Positions 48,524 through 58,209 of a stretch of 64,000 nucleotides of DNA are shown one piece after another. A program made the translations under genes and the position numbers. The notes under the pieces were generated by a model. That model searched no databases. It was not told where the DNA came from and saw nothing but the letters and a program-made list of their open reading frames with translations. Location: positions 6,002,501-6,066,500 of the forward strand of contig NZ_AQFT02000001.1 in assembly GCF_000364225.2 (NCBI RefSeq). The letters run 5' to 3'. The DNA is from Eubacterium plexicaudatum ASF492 (GTDB lineage: Bacteria; Bacillota; Clostridia; Lachnospirales; Lachnospiraceae). Position 1 is the first letter of the stretch. The number at the start of each line of letters is the position of its first letter.

Positions 48524-49996
48524 TTATGCCACTGCCTGCACCTGCTGTTTATAGCGGGCATCCAGATGGATGCAGATTCCAATCATGGTTGTCATGAAAG
48601 AATAATGCTCCTTTGTGTGTATGAACATACGGTGCAGTCCGTAATCATTGAGGATGCGGTTGTTGATACGTTCCGTGGCGGTGCGTTGATTATAAATCTT
48701 CTTATAAGCATCTGTGCCGCGGGGGACGTCGGTGTAAAGCCGGATATCCCATTCGGGCCGGGTCTTGACGACTCTCCCATATTTGGAATCGGTGCAGGAG
48801 TTTTTACATTTGGAACAGTGATCTTTCCCATAGGGGCAGCGCCACATGAGGTAACCGCTGGATCTGTCATAACCGTTAGGCTTCATGCGCAGTTTTTCCT
48901 GACATAAGGGCGTTCCATCTTTGTCAATGGTGATGGTATCAGGAATTGTTTTTGGCCGGCCGCATTTGTCGTTCAGGTCGATGAAGGCCCGTATTCCCCT
49001 GTTTTTAAGGATCCGGTAGGTGGGGTAATTGTCCATTGCAGAATCCAGGCACATATTCGAGGTGGAAACAGCCGGCATATGTTTTTCCAGTTCATGGAAA
49101 GCGACAAGGAAATTGACCGAATCATGACGCTTTGCACTGGTAAAACGCAGAAGCAGGGGGAGATCTGTCCTGAGTTCACTGTTATAGCAGGATAATTGGA
49201 ACAAAGTGTAGCCGAAGTAATATTTTTCCAGGTCGCTGTCCCAGCCCCAGGAAGCATCGGGGTCGGGGAAATGCCGCAGGTTTTCCGGTGCGCCAACCCT
49301 GTGGTGCCCGCGTGGGCAGGCATGGGTATGCACGGCGGTGCCGTCTCCGGAAACCGTAAGGTGTTCCCTTGGTATGAGGCCGGATTCCATGGAAGGCAGG
49401 ACAGCCACGTGATAGAAGAAGCGCTGCAGCCGCCCTTCAAAGTTAAAAGGGATATCCTTCCCGCTCATGAGCCGTTTTTCGATAGATTCTGTGATTTTGG
49501 GCTTTGCCTCCTGTGCTTTCTGTTTTTTGCCTTTGGGCTTATCCGGCTTTTTGGTGTTCCAGGAAGCCGGAAGCAGTTTGTCCCGCGCATATAAGTCCGT
49601 TGGCGGTGCAGCCCAGAACCTGTCCATGAAGTCAAAATAAGAACCGAGGGGCGGCAGGGAATCCGTAGTGCAGCCGATGAGAGTGGCAAGGAGGCGGTCA
49701 TGTTTGAGCCTGTCGACCCAAAGGGTAAGGGATAGCTTGGCCAAACCTTCTGAAAATAGAAGAAAGAAAAGGATAAAAGACCTTAAGATTTGTGGCTGGT
49801 TCTTAGCGGGCCTGCCAGTGTTGGAGTAAAAGGGCAGAAGGAACTCCATGGCCTTATCGGTATCGAAAAGGCGGAGTTTCTGCCATGGCTTCCAAAGCTC
49901 CGTATGGAGCCGGACTCTTTCAGAGGAATCGAAATGGACTTTGGATTCGTTGAGAAAGTACTTGTAATCTTGCATGGGTTGCCAGTACTTGATCAT
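48524..49996 (-). CDS. DDE transposase (IS1182/ISNCY-like)
   Basis: 490 residues from the ATG at 49996 with AGGAGGTG upstream. Asp residues of a DDE core are likely in TVSGDGTAVHTHACPRG and CLDSAMDNYPTYRIL; the C-terminus has the RTATERINNRILNDYGLHRM motif with the Glu. A Cys-rich CSKCKNSC segment lies before it. I cannot settle the IS family from sequence alone. Confidence 0.85.
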   Translation of the reverse strand: MIKYWQPMQDYKYFLNESKVHFDSSERVRLHTELWKPWQKLRLFDTDKAMEFLLPFYSNTGRPAKNQPQILRSFILFFLLFSEGLAKLSLTLWVDRLKHDRLLATLIGCTTDSLPPLGSYFDFMDRFWAAPPTDLYARDKLLPASWNTKKPDKPKGKKQKAQEAKPKITESIEKRLMSGKDIPFNFEGRLQRFFYHVAVLPSMESGLIPREHLTVSGDGTAVHTHACPRGHHRVGAPENLRHFPDPDASWGWDSDLEKYYFGYTLFQLSCYNSELRTDLPLLLRFTSAKRHDSVNFLVAFHELEKHMPAVSTSNMCLDSAMDNYPTYRILKNRGIRAFIDLNDKCGRPKTIPDTITIDKDGTPLCQEKLRMKPNGYDRSSGYLMWRCPYGKDHCSKCKNSCTDSKYGRVVKTRPEWDIRLYTDVPRGTDAYKKIYNQRTATERINNRILNDYGLHRMFIHTKEHYSFMTTMIGICIHLDARYKQQVQAVA

Positions 49997-50062
49997 AAAG
50001 TGCACCTCCTAGTAGTTTAGTTTAATGCTGTGCGTGTGGCACAGACGCTTCTTAACTACAAG

Positions 50063-50103
50063 GGGCGCGTTTGGTGACTGGCGTATATGGTCACCAAACG
50101 CGC
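50063..50103. repeat. 15-bp perfect hairpin near the right end of the 1.9-kb IS
   Basis: GGCGCGTTTGGTGAC (50063-50077) and its exact complement (50089-50103) around an 11-base loop, about 65 bases upstream of the transposase start. Might block outside transcripts from entering the transposase gene. Confidence 0.6.
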
Positions 50104-50261
50104 CGCACATTTTGACTTATATGTCAATACTTTTTTGAAAATTTAACAAAAATGTTTTCCGGGATATGGAGGAAAGCAAAAAAGAAGAACATGAAAAAAG
50201 AGCGGAAATTCGGGATTAAAGAGTTTCCGAGACCGCTCAATTTATGAAATGGAGGAAGCTT

Positions 50262-51092
50262 ATGCCGCAGGTATCAGTCATCATGCCGGTATATAATATG
50301 GCCCGGGAAAGCAATTTTTTGCAGGCGGCCGTTGACTCCATAAAAAGACAGACGTATCAAGACTGGGAACTGCTGATTTGTGACGATGGTTCAACGGATG
50401 GCACGCTGCAGATGCTGCGCAGCCTTGCGCGTACGGATGCAAGGATTCGTGTTTTATACGGTCTGAAAAACCGTAAGGCGGGATGGGCCAGAAACGCCTG
50501 TATCCGTGCGGCAAAAGGCCGGTATCTTGCGGTTATGGATGCGGATGATCTTGCGGATTCCAAAAGACTTGCAATACAGGTAGAATTTCTGGACAGGCAT
50601 CCGGAATATGCGTTTGTCGGCAGCAGTGCCCGGATGATGGACAGCCGGGGGATATGGGGGCTGCGCAGCGTGGAGGAACAGCCGGATGCGAAAGCTTTTC
50701 TGTATACGCTGCCGTTTGTGCATCCTTCGATCATGTTGCGTGCGCAGGCAGTGCGCGCAGTGCATGGATACGGACAGACGCCGGATGTTTATCGTGTGGA
50801 AGATTATGAGTTTTTGATGCGGCTGTATGCGCACGGTTACCGCGGGTACAACCTGCAAATGCCGCTGCTTTACTATCGGGAAGATGCGTGTGCTTATCAA
50901 AGGCGCAGATACAGGTATCGAATCATAGAATGCAGGGTGCGGTATCGGGGATTTCGATCTCTTGGGATTTTGCGCGGCAATATGCGTTACGTGATAAAAC
51001 CTCTGGCTGCAGGGCTGATTCCGGCGCGTCTTATGCGCATGGTGCGGGCAAAACGTTTTGCGGTGCGTGATAAAAATAAGTTGCAAAAATGA
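50262..51092 (+). CDS. GT2-family glycosyltransferase
   Basis: 276 residues from the ATG at 50262 with GGAGG six bases upstream. VSVIMPVYNMARESNFLQAA, the LLICDDGSTDGT nucleotide-binding loop, VMDADD (DxD metal site) and a VEDYEFLMRLYAHGY acceptor motif show an inverting GT-A fold. The basic C-terminus could touch the membrane. Second transferase of the glycan cluster; before the IS inserted, it overlapped the GT4 frame. Confidence 0.9.
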   Translation: MPQVSVIMPVYNMARESNFLQAAVDSIKRQTYQDWELLICDDGSTDGTLQMLRSLARTDARIRVLYGLKNRKAGWARNACIRAAKGRYLAVMDADDLADSKRLAIQVEFLDRHPEYAFVGSSARMMDSRGIWGLRSVEEQPDAKAFLYTLPFVHPSIMLRAQAVRAVHGYGQTPDVYRVEDYEFLMRLYAHGYRGYNLQMPLLYYREDACAYQRRRYRYRIIECRVRYRGFRSLGILRGNMRYVIKPLAAGLIPARLMRMVRAKRFAVRDKNKLQK

Positions 51093-51106
51093 GGCTGTGA
51101 AACCAG

Positions 51107-52957
51107 ATGAGTGAAAATCAGATGAGTGATATCAAAATATTTGTTACGCATACACCGAACAGCAGAAACAGATGCATTCGGCATCCACTTTTTTATCATG
51201 TGGCTGCCGGCAGTGATTTGTGGAAGCAGGCGATTCCCAAGCAGATGCTGACGGACAATACCGGAGAACATATTTCCGAGAAAAACAGGACTTATTGTGA
51301 GCTCACAACACAGTATTGGGCATGGAAAAATGTGGAGGCAGATTATTATGGATTTTGTCATTACCGCCGTTATTTTTCATTTTCACCGCACGTACTGAAA
51401 GAGGCAGACTGCGGCTGTCTTGTCTATCCTTTTATGAACCGGGAATTGCTGAAAACCCTGTGCATGGGAGAGCGGAATATACGCAGCAAAGTAAAGTCGT
51501 ATGATTTTCTGATTGCGAAAGGTATTCCTGTGCAGGCGCTTCATGCCGCAAGCGTCTATGACCATTATAAAAAGGCGCAGGGGTTGCATGTGCGGGATCT
51601 GGAACTGTTTTACAAAATCGTGTGCAAAAAATTTCCGCAGCTTGCCTGTGCGGCACGTTCGTATTTGCAGGGAAAGGTGTTTTATCCATGCAATATGTTT
51701 CTGATGAAAAAGGAGCTGTTTTACGAATATTCGGATATGCTGTTCCGGATTTTGGAGGAATTTGAACGAACGGCGGACACAAGATTGTATTCCGTGGAAG
51801 GACGCCGTACGCCGGGGCATCTCGGCGAGCGGTTTGCCGGCATTTACTATGAATATGTAAAACAGCTCGGTGGATATCGTCTCGGTGAGCTGCAGATGGC
51901 GATGGTGGAACAGACGGAAATGCAGCGCGTTTGTGCACCGGATGCGCAAGAAATACCGGTTGTTCTTTCGGCAGACCAAAACTATGTTCCGGCGCTGTCT
52001 GTCTGCCTGCGATCGTTAACGGACCATATGGATGCCAGCCGCATTTACCACATTTATATTTTGCATACGGATATCCGGGAAACGGATCGACAGAGGTTTT
52101 TGGAAACTTTTTGTACGGGGCACGTACGGATGGATTTTGTGGATGTAGGCATGCGGGTGGCAGGATATCGTCTGCGGGCAAAAGGGCATATTTCGGCGGA
52201 TACCTATTACCGGTTTTTGATACCGGATATTTTAAAAGACTGCAGAAAAGCGATTTATCTGGATGCGGATCTGATCGTTTGCACGGATATTGCGCAGTTG
52301 TATGACACACAGCTTGGAAATGCGCTGCTGGCAGGGGCGGTGGATCCGGATTTTATCGGCCAGTATTATGGAGCAAATCCCGATACGAAACAGTATTGTG
52401 AAATCGTGCTAAAACTGAAAGATCCATGTTCCTATATGCAGGCGGGCGTGCTGGTTATGAATGTGGAAGCGTTTCGGCAGGAGATTGGCACACAAAGGTT
52501 GTTTGGGATGGCACAGCGGCAGGATTACCGGTATTCCGATCAGGATATTTTAAATATTGTATGCGAAGGGCGGATCCAAAAGCTGGATTTAAAATGGAAT
52601 GTTCTGGCAGACAGCGGGCATTGCCGCAGACAGACGATTCGATCGGCTCCGGCTGCCATATTGGAACAATACGAACAGGCCAGGCAGACGCCGTATATCA
52701 TTCATTATGCAGGCGGACGCAAGCCGTGGATGGATCCGAAAGAGGACTTTGCATGGGAATTCTGGCGTACGGCCAGGCGAACGCCTTACTACGAAACGCT
52801 TCTGGCCGGGATTGCGGCGCACGAAGAAAAACGGGCATTTTTGGAGAAAACGGCGGCACTGTCCGTAGATTTGTTAAGACGTGCGGCGAAAAAAATTCTT
52901 CCGCAGGGCAGCAGGATCCGCAGAGCCGTGGGCGGATGGTATTGGAGGCTGAAATGA
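51107..52957 (+). CDS. DUF4422 - GT8 fusion glycosyltransferase
   Basis: 616 residues. Residues about 1-250 are DUF4422 (YCELTTQYWAWKNVEADYYG, CHYRRYFSF), residues about 285-560 a GT8 retaining transferase (IPVVLSADQNYVPALSVCLR, YLDADLIVCTDI with the DxD, HYAGGRKPW). Such fusions occur in capsule clusters and can add two sugars in turn. Stop overlaps the wzm start (ATGA). Confidence 0.88.
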   Translation: MSENQMSDIKIFVTHTPNSRNRCIRHPLFYHVAAGSDLWKQAIPKQMLTDNTGEHISEKNRTYCELTTQYWAWKNVEADYYGFCHYRRYFSFSPHVLKEADCGCLVYPFMNRELLKTLCMGERNIRSKVKSYDFLIAKGIPVQALHAASVYDHYKKAQGLHVRDLELFYKIVCKKFPQLACAARSYLQGKVFYPCNMFLMKKELFYEYSDMLFRILEEFERTADTRLYSVEGRRTPGHLGERFAGIYYEYVKQLGGYRLGELQMAMVEQTEMQRVCAPDAQEIPVVLSADQNYVPALSVCLRSLTDHMDASRIYHIYILHTDIRETDRQRFLETFCTGHVRMDFVDVGMRVAGYRLRAKGHISADTYYRFLIPDILKDCRKAIYLDADLIVCTDIAQLYDTQLGNALLAGAVDPDFIGQYYGANPDTKQYCEIVLKLKDPCSYMQAGVLVMNVEAFRQEIGTQRLFGMAQRQDYRYSDQDILNIVCEGRIQKLDLKWNVLADSGHCRRQTIRSAPAAILEQYEQARQTPYIIHYAGGRKPWMDPKEDFAWEFWRTARRTPYYETLLAGIAAHEEKRAFLEKTAALSVDLLRRAAKKILPQGSRIRRAVGGWYWRLK

Positions 52958-53745
52958 AAGGGAAGACGGCAGCAAGGCTGCAGGGACTGTACAGATACCG
53001 GGCGTTAATCAAACAGCTGGTGTTAAAAGATTTAAAGCTTAAATACAGAAGAAGTTTTTTAGGATATGTGTGGAGTGTGCTCAATCCTTTGATGGTTATG
53101 GTTGTGATGTACCTGGTGTTTTCCCGCATGTTTCGGTTTGACGTCCCGAATTATCCGGCATATCTGATTATCGGGCAGGCTGTGTTCAATTTTATGACCG
53201 AAGCAACGAATCAGGCAGTATTTTCGATTACGGGAAACAGCGCGCTGTTGAAAAAAGTCTATGTGCCGAAATATGTGTTTACGCTTTCAAAGGTCAGCAG
53301 TTCTCTTGTAAATCTGCTGTTTTCGCTGGGCGCCATGGTGATTGTGTTTATTTTTTCCGGAGTGCGGTTTTCCCTGTATATGCTTTGCATCCCCGTAGTT
53401 ATGCTGGAATTGTATTTGTTCAGCCTGGGACTGGGACTGTTTTTGGCACAGGCAGCGGTCTTTTTTCGAGACATTCAGTACATTTACAGCGTGCTGACGA
53501 CTGCATGGATGTATGCGACGCCTATTTTCTATCCGGTGGAACAGCTTTCGCAGGAGATGCAGACATGCATCCGGGTGATCAACCCGATGTTTCATTACGT
53601 AACCCAGTTTCGAACGCTTGTGCTGGACGCTGCGCTGCCGGATTTAAATTCTCTTGTTTACGGATTTGCGTTGGCTTTGCTGTTCCTGTGGCTGGGGACA
53701 TGGTCGTTTTTAAAGACGCAGGATCGGTTTGTTTTATATATATAA
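52954..53745 (+). CDS. wzm: ABC-2 type polysaccharide export permease
   Basis: 263 residues, from an ATG overlapping the previous stop with GGAGG upstream. Six hydrophobic segments; KDLKLKYRRSFLGYVWSVLN at the N-terminus and YIYSVLTTAWMYATPIFYP are Wzm/TagG landmarks. Forms the membrane channel that moves the finished glycan or lipid-linked polymer out. Partner ATPase follows. Confidence 0.92.
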   Translation: MKGKTAARLQGLYRYRALIKQLVLKDLKLKYRRSFLGYVWSVLNPLMVMVVMYLVFSRMFRFDVPNYPAYLIIGQAVFNFMTEATNQAVFSITGNSALLKKVYVPKYVFTLSKVSSSLVNLLFSLGAMVIVFIFSGVRFSLYMLCIPVVMLELYLFSLGLGLFLAQAAVFFRDIQYIYSVLTTAWMYATPIFYPVEQLSQEMQTCIRVINPMFHYVTQFRTLVLDAALPDLNSLVYGFALALLFLWLGTWSFLKTQDRFVLYI

Positions 53746-53790
53746 GTTTGCAGCCTTATACAGAGAAAAGGAAGTTGGAAGGGATCCGGA

Positions 53791-54567
53791 ATGCAGGACA
53801 GAGCAAAGATAGCTGCAAAGCAGCAGGAAAGCAGTCGGAATATTGTAATTGATGTGGATCATGTGACGGTACGTTTTAACATGGCAAGTCAGTCTGTCAA
53901 TAATCTGAAAGAATATATCATTAAGCTGGTGAAGCGGGAACTCATGTTTCAGGAATTCCTGGCGCTGAAAGACCTGAATCTTAAGGTGCGGGCCGGCGAA
54001 GCATGGGGGATTATCGGCAGAAACGGGGCGGGAAAATCCACGCTGCTAAAGCTGATTTGCGGGATTTTAAAGCCGTATAAAGGCGCCGTCCATGTGCAGG
54101 GCAGTGTGGCGCCTTTGATCGAGCTTGGCGCCGGCTTTGACGGAGAGCTGACAGCGGTGGAAAATGTACTGCTGAATGGAACGCTGATGGGCTATTCGGA
54201 GAAATTTATGAAAGAGCGCATGGATGAGATCATTGCGTTTGCAGAGCTTAAGGATTTTTTGGATATGCCGATTAAAAACTATTCTTCCGGTATGGCGGCA
54301 AGGCTTGGATTTGCAGTGGCAACCGTGGTGTGTCCGGATATTTTGATCTGTGACGAAGTGCTGTCGGTCGGAGATTATCGCTTTCAGCAAAAGTGCGAGG
54401 AACGTATGAGTCGCCTGCTCGAAGCGGGAACGACATTGCTGTATGTCTCGCATGATAACGTATCGGTGCAAAAGCTGTGCAGTCATGCATTGTGGATCGA
54501 ACATGGAAGTGTGGTTATGAGCGGTCCGGCGGACCGTGTGTGCGCGGCTTATATGGAACAGGCGTGA
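53791..54567 (+). CDS. wzt: Polysaccharide export ABC ATPase
   Basis: 258 residues. Walker A GRNGAGKST, signature YSSGMAARL, Walker B ILICDEVLSVGD, with the long NNLKEYIIKLVKRELMFQEF segment typical of Wzt/TagH before the P loop. It lacks the C-terminal sugar-binding domain of long Wzt proteins. Gap to wzm is 45 bases. Confidence 0.92.
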   Translation: MQDRAKIAAKQQESSRNIVIDVDHVTVRFNMASQSVNNLKEYIIKLVKRELMFQEFLALKDLNLKVRAGEAWGIIGRNGAGKSTLLKLICGILKPYKGAVHVQGSVAPLIELGAGFDGELTAVENVLLNGTLMGYSEKFMKERMDEIIAFAELKDFLDMPIKNYSSGMAARLGFAVATVVCPDILICDEVLSVGDYRFQQKCEERMSRLLEAGTTLLYVSHDNVSVQKLCSHALWIEHGSVVMSGPADRVCAAYMEQA

Positions 54568-54644
54568 AAGGGATAGCCTGTAAGAAAGAAAAAGAGCATA
54601 AAAAAGAAAGCATAAGAAAAAGAGAAAAAAAGAGGACAAAAACA

Positions 54645-56496
54645 GTGGTTATTCAGAAGATACTATTTCCACAGATTGGCAGATGCACGGAGCAGCAGAT
54701 GTATTTCAGAGCTGCGGCTGAAAAAACGGAACGAAAAAAAAGAAAAGAAAAAATAATAGCCTGTCCGAAAGTAATATCCCGTATCATTACAGCGAACATA
54801 AACTGCGGCTGAAAAAAGGGGAGCCTGTAAGATTTGACACGTATTTTAACGGGTTTTCGATTGACAAATGGAAGAAATATACGTGCCTGGACCAGCTGAG
54901 CCTCAGGCTGCACCTGCAGGGAACCGTAAAAGTAACGCTGATAAGCAGACATTTGCTTCATGAAAATATGATAGAAAAAATCCTGAGTGAAGCGATCGTG
55001 GATGCGGGCAGCGGAAAGGAGTTTTCGTTTCCGTTTGATCTGAAAGATGCAAAAGGCATGCTTGCATTTGAATTGGAAGCATTAAGCGAACAAGGAATAT
55101 TATATGACGGCGCATACTGCAGCCAGATCAAAAAGGAACGGCTCAGAAATGTGAAAATCGGACTGGGAATCTGTACGTTTCGCAGAGAAGAATATATAGA
55201 GAAAAATCTGCGTATTCTGAAAGACGAAATTATCCATAACACAGATTGTGCGCTGCATGGCCATTTGGAGGTATTTATCTCGGATAACGCGAAGTCGCTG
55301 GATGCAAAGAGGCTGCAGACAGAGCAGGTGCATATTTATCCAAACCGCAACTACGGAGGAACGGGTGGATTTACAAGATGTCTGATTGAAATGAAAAGGA
55401 ATGAAAAAAAGTCTGCGATTACACATGCGCTGCTGATGGATGATGATGTGGTGATAGAACCGCAGGCACTGGAAAAGACCTATCTTTTGCTGGCGTTATT
55501 GAAAGAGGAATATTTGGACGCATTTATCGGCGGAGCCATGCTGCGACTGGATCAGCAGTTTATCCAGCATGAAAGCGGCGCGGTCCTGTATACGGACACC
55601 GGATTTTTAAGTTCACTGAAAAACGGACTGGATTTAAGGAGCAGTGAAAACTGTCTGTATAATGAGATTGAAGAGCATAGAGATTACAATGCATGGTGGT
55701 ATTGCTGCTTTCCGTTACGTGTGGCGTCGGATGAGAATCTGCCGTTTCCGTTTTTATAAAAGTGGATGATATAGAGTATAGTTTGCGTAACATGAAGCAT
55801 TTGATTTTGATGAATGGGATTTGTGTATGGCATGAACCGTTTGAAAACAAATATTCTTCAAATCTGGAATATTATATTGTACGCAACCGTCTCATTCTGT
55901 GTGCATGGTATGGCTCGGGATACGGTTTAAAAACGGTGATTCGTCAGATGCTGTCCTTCTGCTTAAGGGAAATAACGTATTATCGGTATAAAAATGTGGA
56001 TCTGTATCTGCGCGGGGTCAGAGACTTTTTGAAAGGTCCGCGCTGGCTGATGCGTCAGGATGCGGAAGCGCTGAATCAGGAGCTGATACAAGCCGGATAT
56101 CAGGCGCAGGATCCGGACAAGCTGGATATGGGATTCAGCTATCCGGTTTACGAAGCGAGCAGAGAGGATTATGGACAGGGCAGTTCCAGAAAGAAAAGAA
56201 TCCTGACGCTGAACGGTCTGCTGCTGCCTGCAAGAGGAGACAATATTGCACCAATGGCCTCGGTGCGGGGCGTACATTTTTACAGGCGCAGACGGGTTAT
56301 GAATTATGAAATTACGAGTAACCGGGCCTTTATTACGGAACGGTCCGTGCCGCAGACCATGCAGTCGCTGTATAAAGTGCTGCGGACCATCATCGTTGTA
56401 ATCGGAAATTATGAGAAAGCGAACAAAGCGTATCAGATGGAAGGAAAGCGGCTGATGACCTTAAAATTCTGGAAGCGTTATTTGAACATAAAGTAA
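54645..56496 (+). CDS. GlfT2-like GT2 glycosyltransferase (two frame breaks)
   Basis: About 617 residues if one base is added at A6 54748-54753 and at T5 55751-55755; start is a GTG at 54645 after GAGGA. VIQKILFPQIGRCTEQQMYF and RFDTYFNGFSIDKWKKYT form the N-terminal beta domain of GlfT2-type enzymes. Then GICTFRREEYIEKNLRIL, NYGGTGGFTRCLIE, LLMDDDVVIEPQAL (DDD metal site) and, past the second break, FIKVDDIEYSLRN and WHEPFENKYSS. Family members polymerise galactofuranose; the real sugar here is not known. Confidence 0.85.
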
Positions 56497-56520
56497 GAAA
56501 CAACAGAAGGGGAATGTTGG

Positions 56521-58209
56521 ATGTTGAAAATAAAAACTGCCCGTGTGCATACGTTTATCCGTTCCGCTTCTTATCTGTATTTGCTTCTGCCGGTTTTGAT
56601 TTTTTTCGTGGGATGGTGCAGATGGTATGTCGCAGCTTTGTCCACGCTGATACTGGTGATTTCTTTTGTGTTTTGTATGAAAGAATATCGGAAACCGCAA
56701 TCGGATAAAAAAGACGATGCGCTATTATCTGTGGACCTCAGGAAGCTTGCGGTAATTGGGATTGTCGTGTTGATTTGGGTAGGATTGTCCGGCGTAGGCG
56801 GATATGTATGGCAAAACCCGGACCATCCGATTCGCAATAAGCTGTTTATGCTTCTTGTAGAAGAAAAATGGCCGTTGGTAAAAGAGGTTGCAGCCGCAGG
56901 AGGGGAGCCAAGAGGCATGGTGTATTACCTGGGCTACTGGCTTCCGGCAGCGGCCGCAGGCAAGCTGTTCGGACTGAAAGCCGGATGGGCGGCGCAGTAT
57001 GTATGGGCGGTGGCCGGAATTTTGCTGCTGTATGCAAACATTTGTATTTGGAGAAAAAAAGTCGTTGTCTGGCCGCTTTGGATTCTTATTTTTTTCAGCG
57101 GTTCGGATGCCATAGGCGTGCTGCTTGGCTGCCGGGAAGAACTGCGTATTTTCGGAGAGCCGCATTTGGAAGCCTGGGCACCGTATTATCAGTTTTCGTG
57201 CATGACGACACAGCTGTTCTGGGTCTTTAACCAGGCGGTTCCGGCATGGCTGCTGGCGTCTATGGTCTTTTTGGGCGAGAAGCCAAGGAACATGTGCTTT
57301 CTTACTTCTTTAACGATACTGACCTCCACGTTTCCTTTTGTCGGCATGCTGCCTTATGTTCTGTATTTTATGATCAGCCGTTGCGGCTGGGAAGGAGCCT
57401 GTTCGAATATGCCTGCCCTTTTGAAAAGATGCCGGAGCAATTGGGCAAGCTTTCAGAACGTGGCCGGCAGTGCGGTAACGCTCTTTATCTGCGGCATATA
57501 CATCGCGGGAAACAATGCGGTACGAAACAGCCTTCCGTGGTTAAACTCCGGCCGCAGGATTTCACTGCTTTTAGCGGGAGCGGTGGCAGCCGGGATTGTG
57601 TTTTGTCTGGCGGCCGTATGCGTGATGCGGGGGTGGGGCCGACCGGTCTTTTGGACGGTGCTTGCGATGGGAATAAGCGCAGTCGCCGTCCGGTTTGGAA
57701 GGCTTCCGTATGCAGAGTGGCAGTCGCCGTTGTTTTATTGGATGAATCTGACACTGTTTTATATGGTTGAGGCAGGACTGTTTCTGCTGGTTTTGTATCC
57801 GGCAGTAAAAGACAGGCGCTTATTTGTGCTGAATGCGGTATGGCTGTATCTGATACCGCTGATACTCATTGGCAGGTCGTGTGATTTTTGCATGCGGGCG
57901 TCGATACCGGGGTTATTTTTGCTGATGCTCTGGTGCATGGATGCGGTGGATACCCGGATGAACAAAAACGGCAGGTGCCGCATGCGAATGGTTTTGCTGC
58001 TGGCGCTGCTGGCCGTTGGCGCAGTGACGCCGCTGCATGAAATAAAGCGCAGTTTTGTCAATACCCGTGAATATTATGAGAATCGGATTGCCGGAGAAGA
58101 AGAGGTGCTTATGGGAAATAATTTCAGCGGCAGTACGGCCGGATTTTTCTGGAGATGCCTGGCCGGGCCATATGAGACAGAAAAAAGCAGGGAGAGCGAG
58201 AAGCAATGA
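56521..58209 (+). CDS. Polytopic membrane protein of the glycan cluster
   Basis: 562 residues with about 10-12 hydrophobic segments and few soluble loops; N-terminal SASYLYLLLPVLIFFVGWCR. It has no motif I can tie to a family. By place and topology it might be a glycosyltransferase-C-like, ligase-like or flippase-like protein. The stop overlaps the next ATG (ATGA). Confidence 0.75.
   Translation: MLKIKTARVHTFIRSASYLYLLLPVLIFFVGWCRWYVAALSTLILVISFVFCMKEYRKPQSDKKDDALLSVDLRKLAVIGIVVLIWVGLSGVGGYVWQNPDHPIRNKLFMLLVEEKWPLVKEVAAAGGEPRGMVYYLGYWLPAAAAGKLFGLKAGWAAQYVWAVAGILLLYANICIWRKKVVVWPLWILIFFSGSDAIGVLLGCREELRIFGEPHLEAWAPYYQFSCMTTQLFWVFNQAVPAWLLASMVFLGEKPRNMCFLTSLTILTSTFPFVGMLPYVLYFMISRCGWEGACSNMPALLKRCRSNWASFQNVAGSAVTLFICGIYIAGNNAVRNSLPWLNSGRRISLLLAGAVAAGIVFCLAAVCVMRGWGRPVFWTVLAMGISAVAVRFGRLPYAEWQSPLFYWMNLTLFYMVEAGLFLLVLYPAVKDRRLFVLNAVWLYLIPLILIGRSCDFCMRASIPGLFLLMLWCMDAVDTRMNKNGRCRMRMVLLLALLAVGAVTPLHEIKRSFVNTREYYENRIAGEEEVLMGNNFSGSTAGFFWRCLAGPYETEKSRESEKQ

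Larger units (their letters stand above)
48341..50238 (-). mobile_element. Insertion sequence of about 1.9 kb with 5-bp target duplication
   Basis: Imperfect terminal inverted repeats: GAGCACTCTCGGAAACTC at the left end and the complement of GAGTTTCCGAGACCGCTC at the right end (16 of 18 matches). AATTT is duplicated at 48336-48340 and 50239-50243. It carries one transposase gene on the minus strand and a perfect hairpin near its right end. It sits between two co-directional glycosyltransferase genes. Confidence 0.88.

Noticed and set aside
52426-52953. Long N-terminal extension of the Wzm frame
   Set aside because: It lies out of frame inside the GT8 gene; the ATG at 52954 has GGAGG and gives the normal 263-residue permease.
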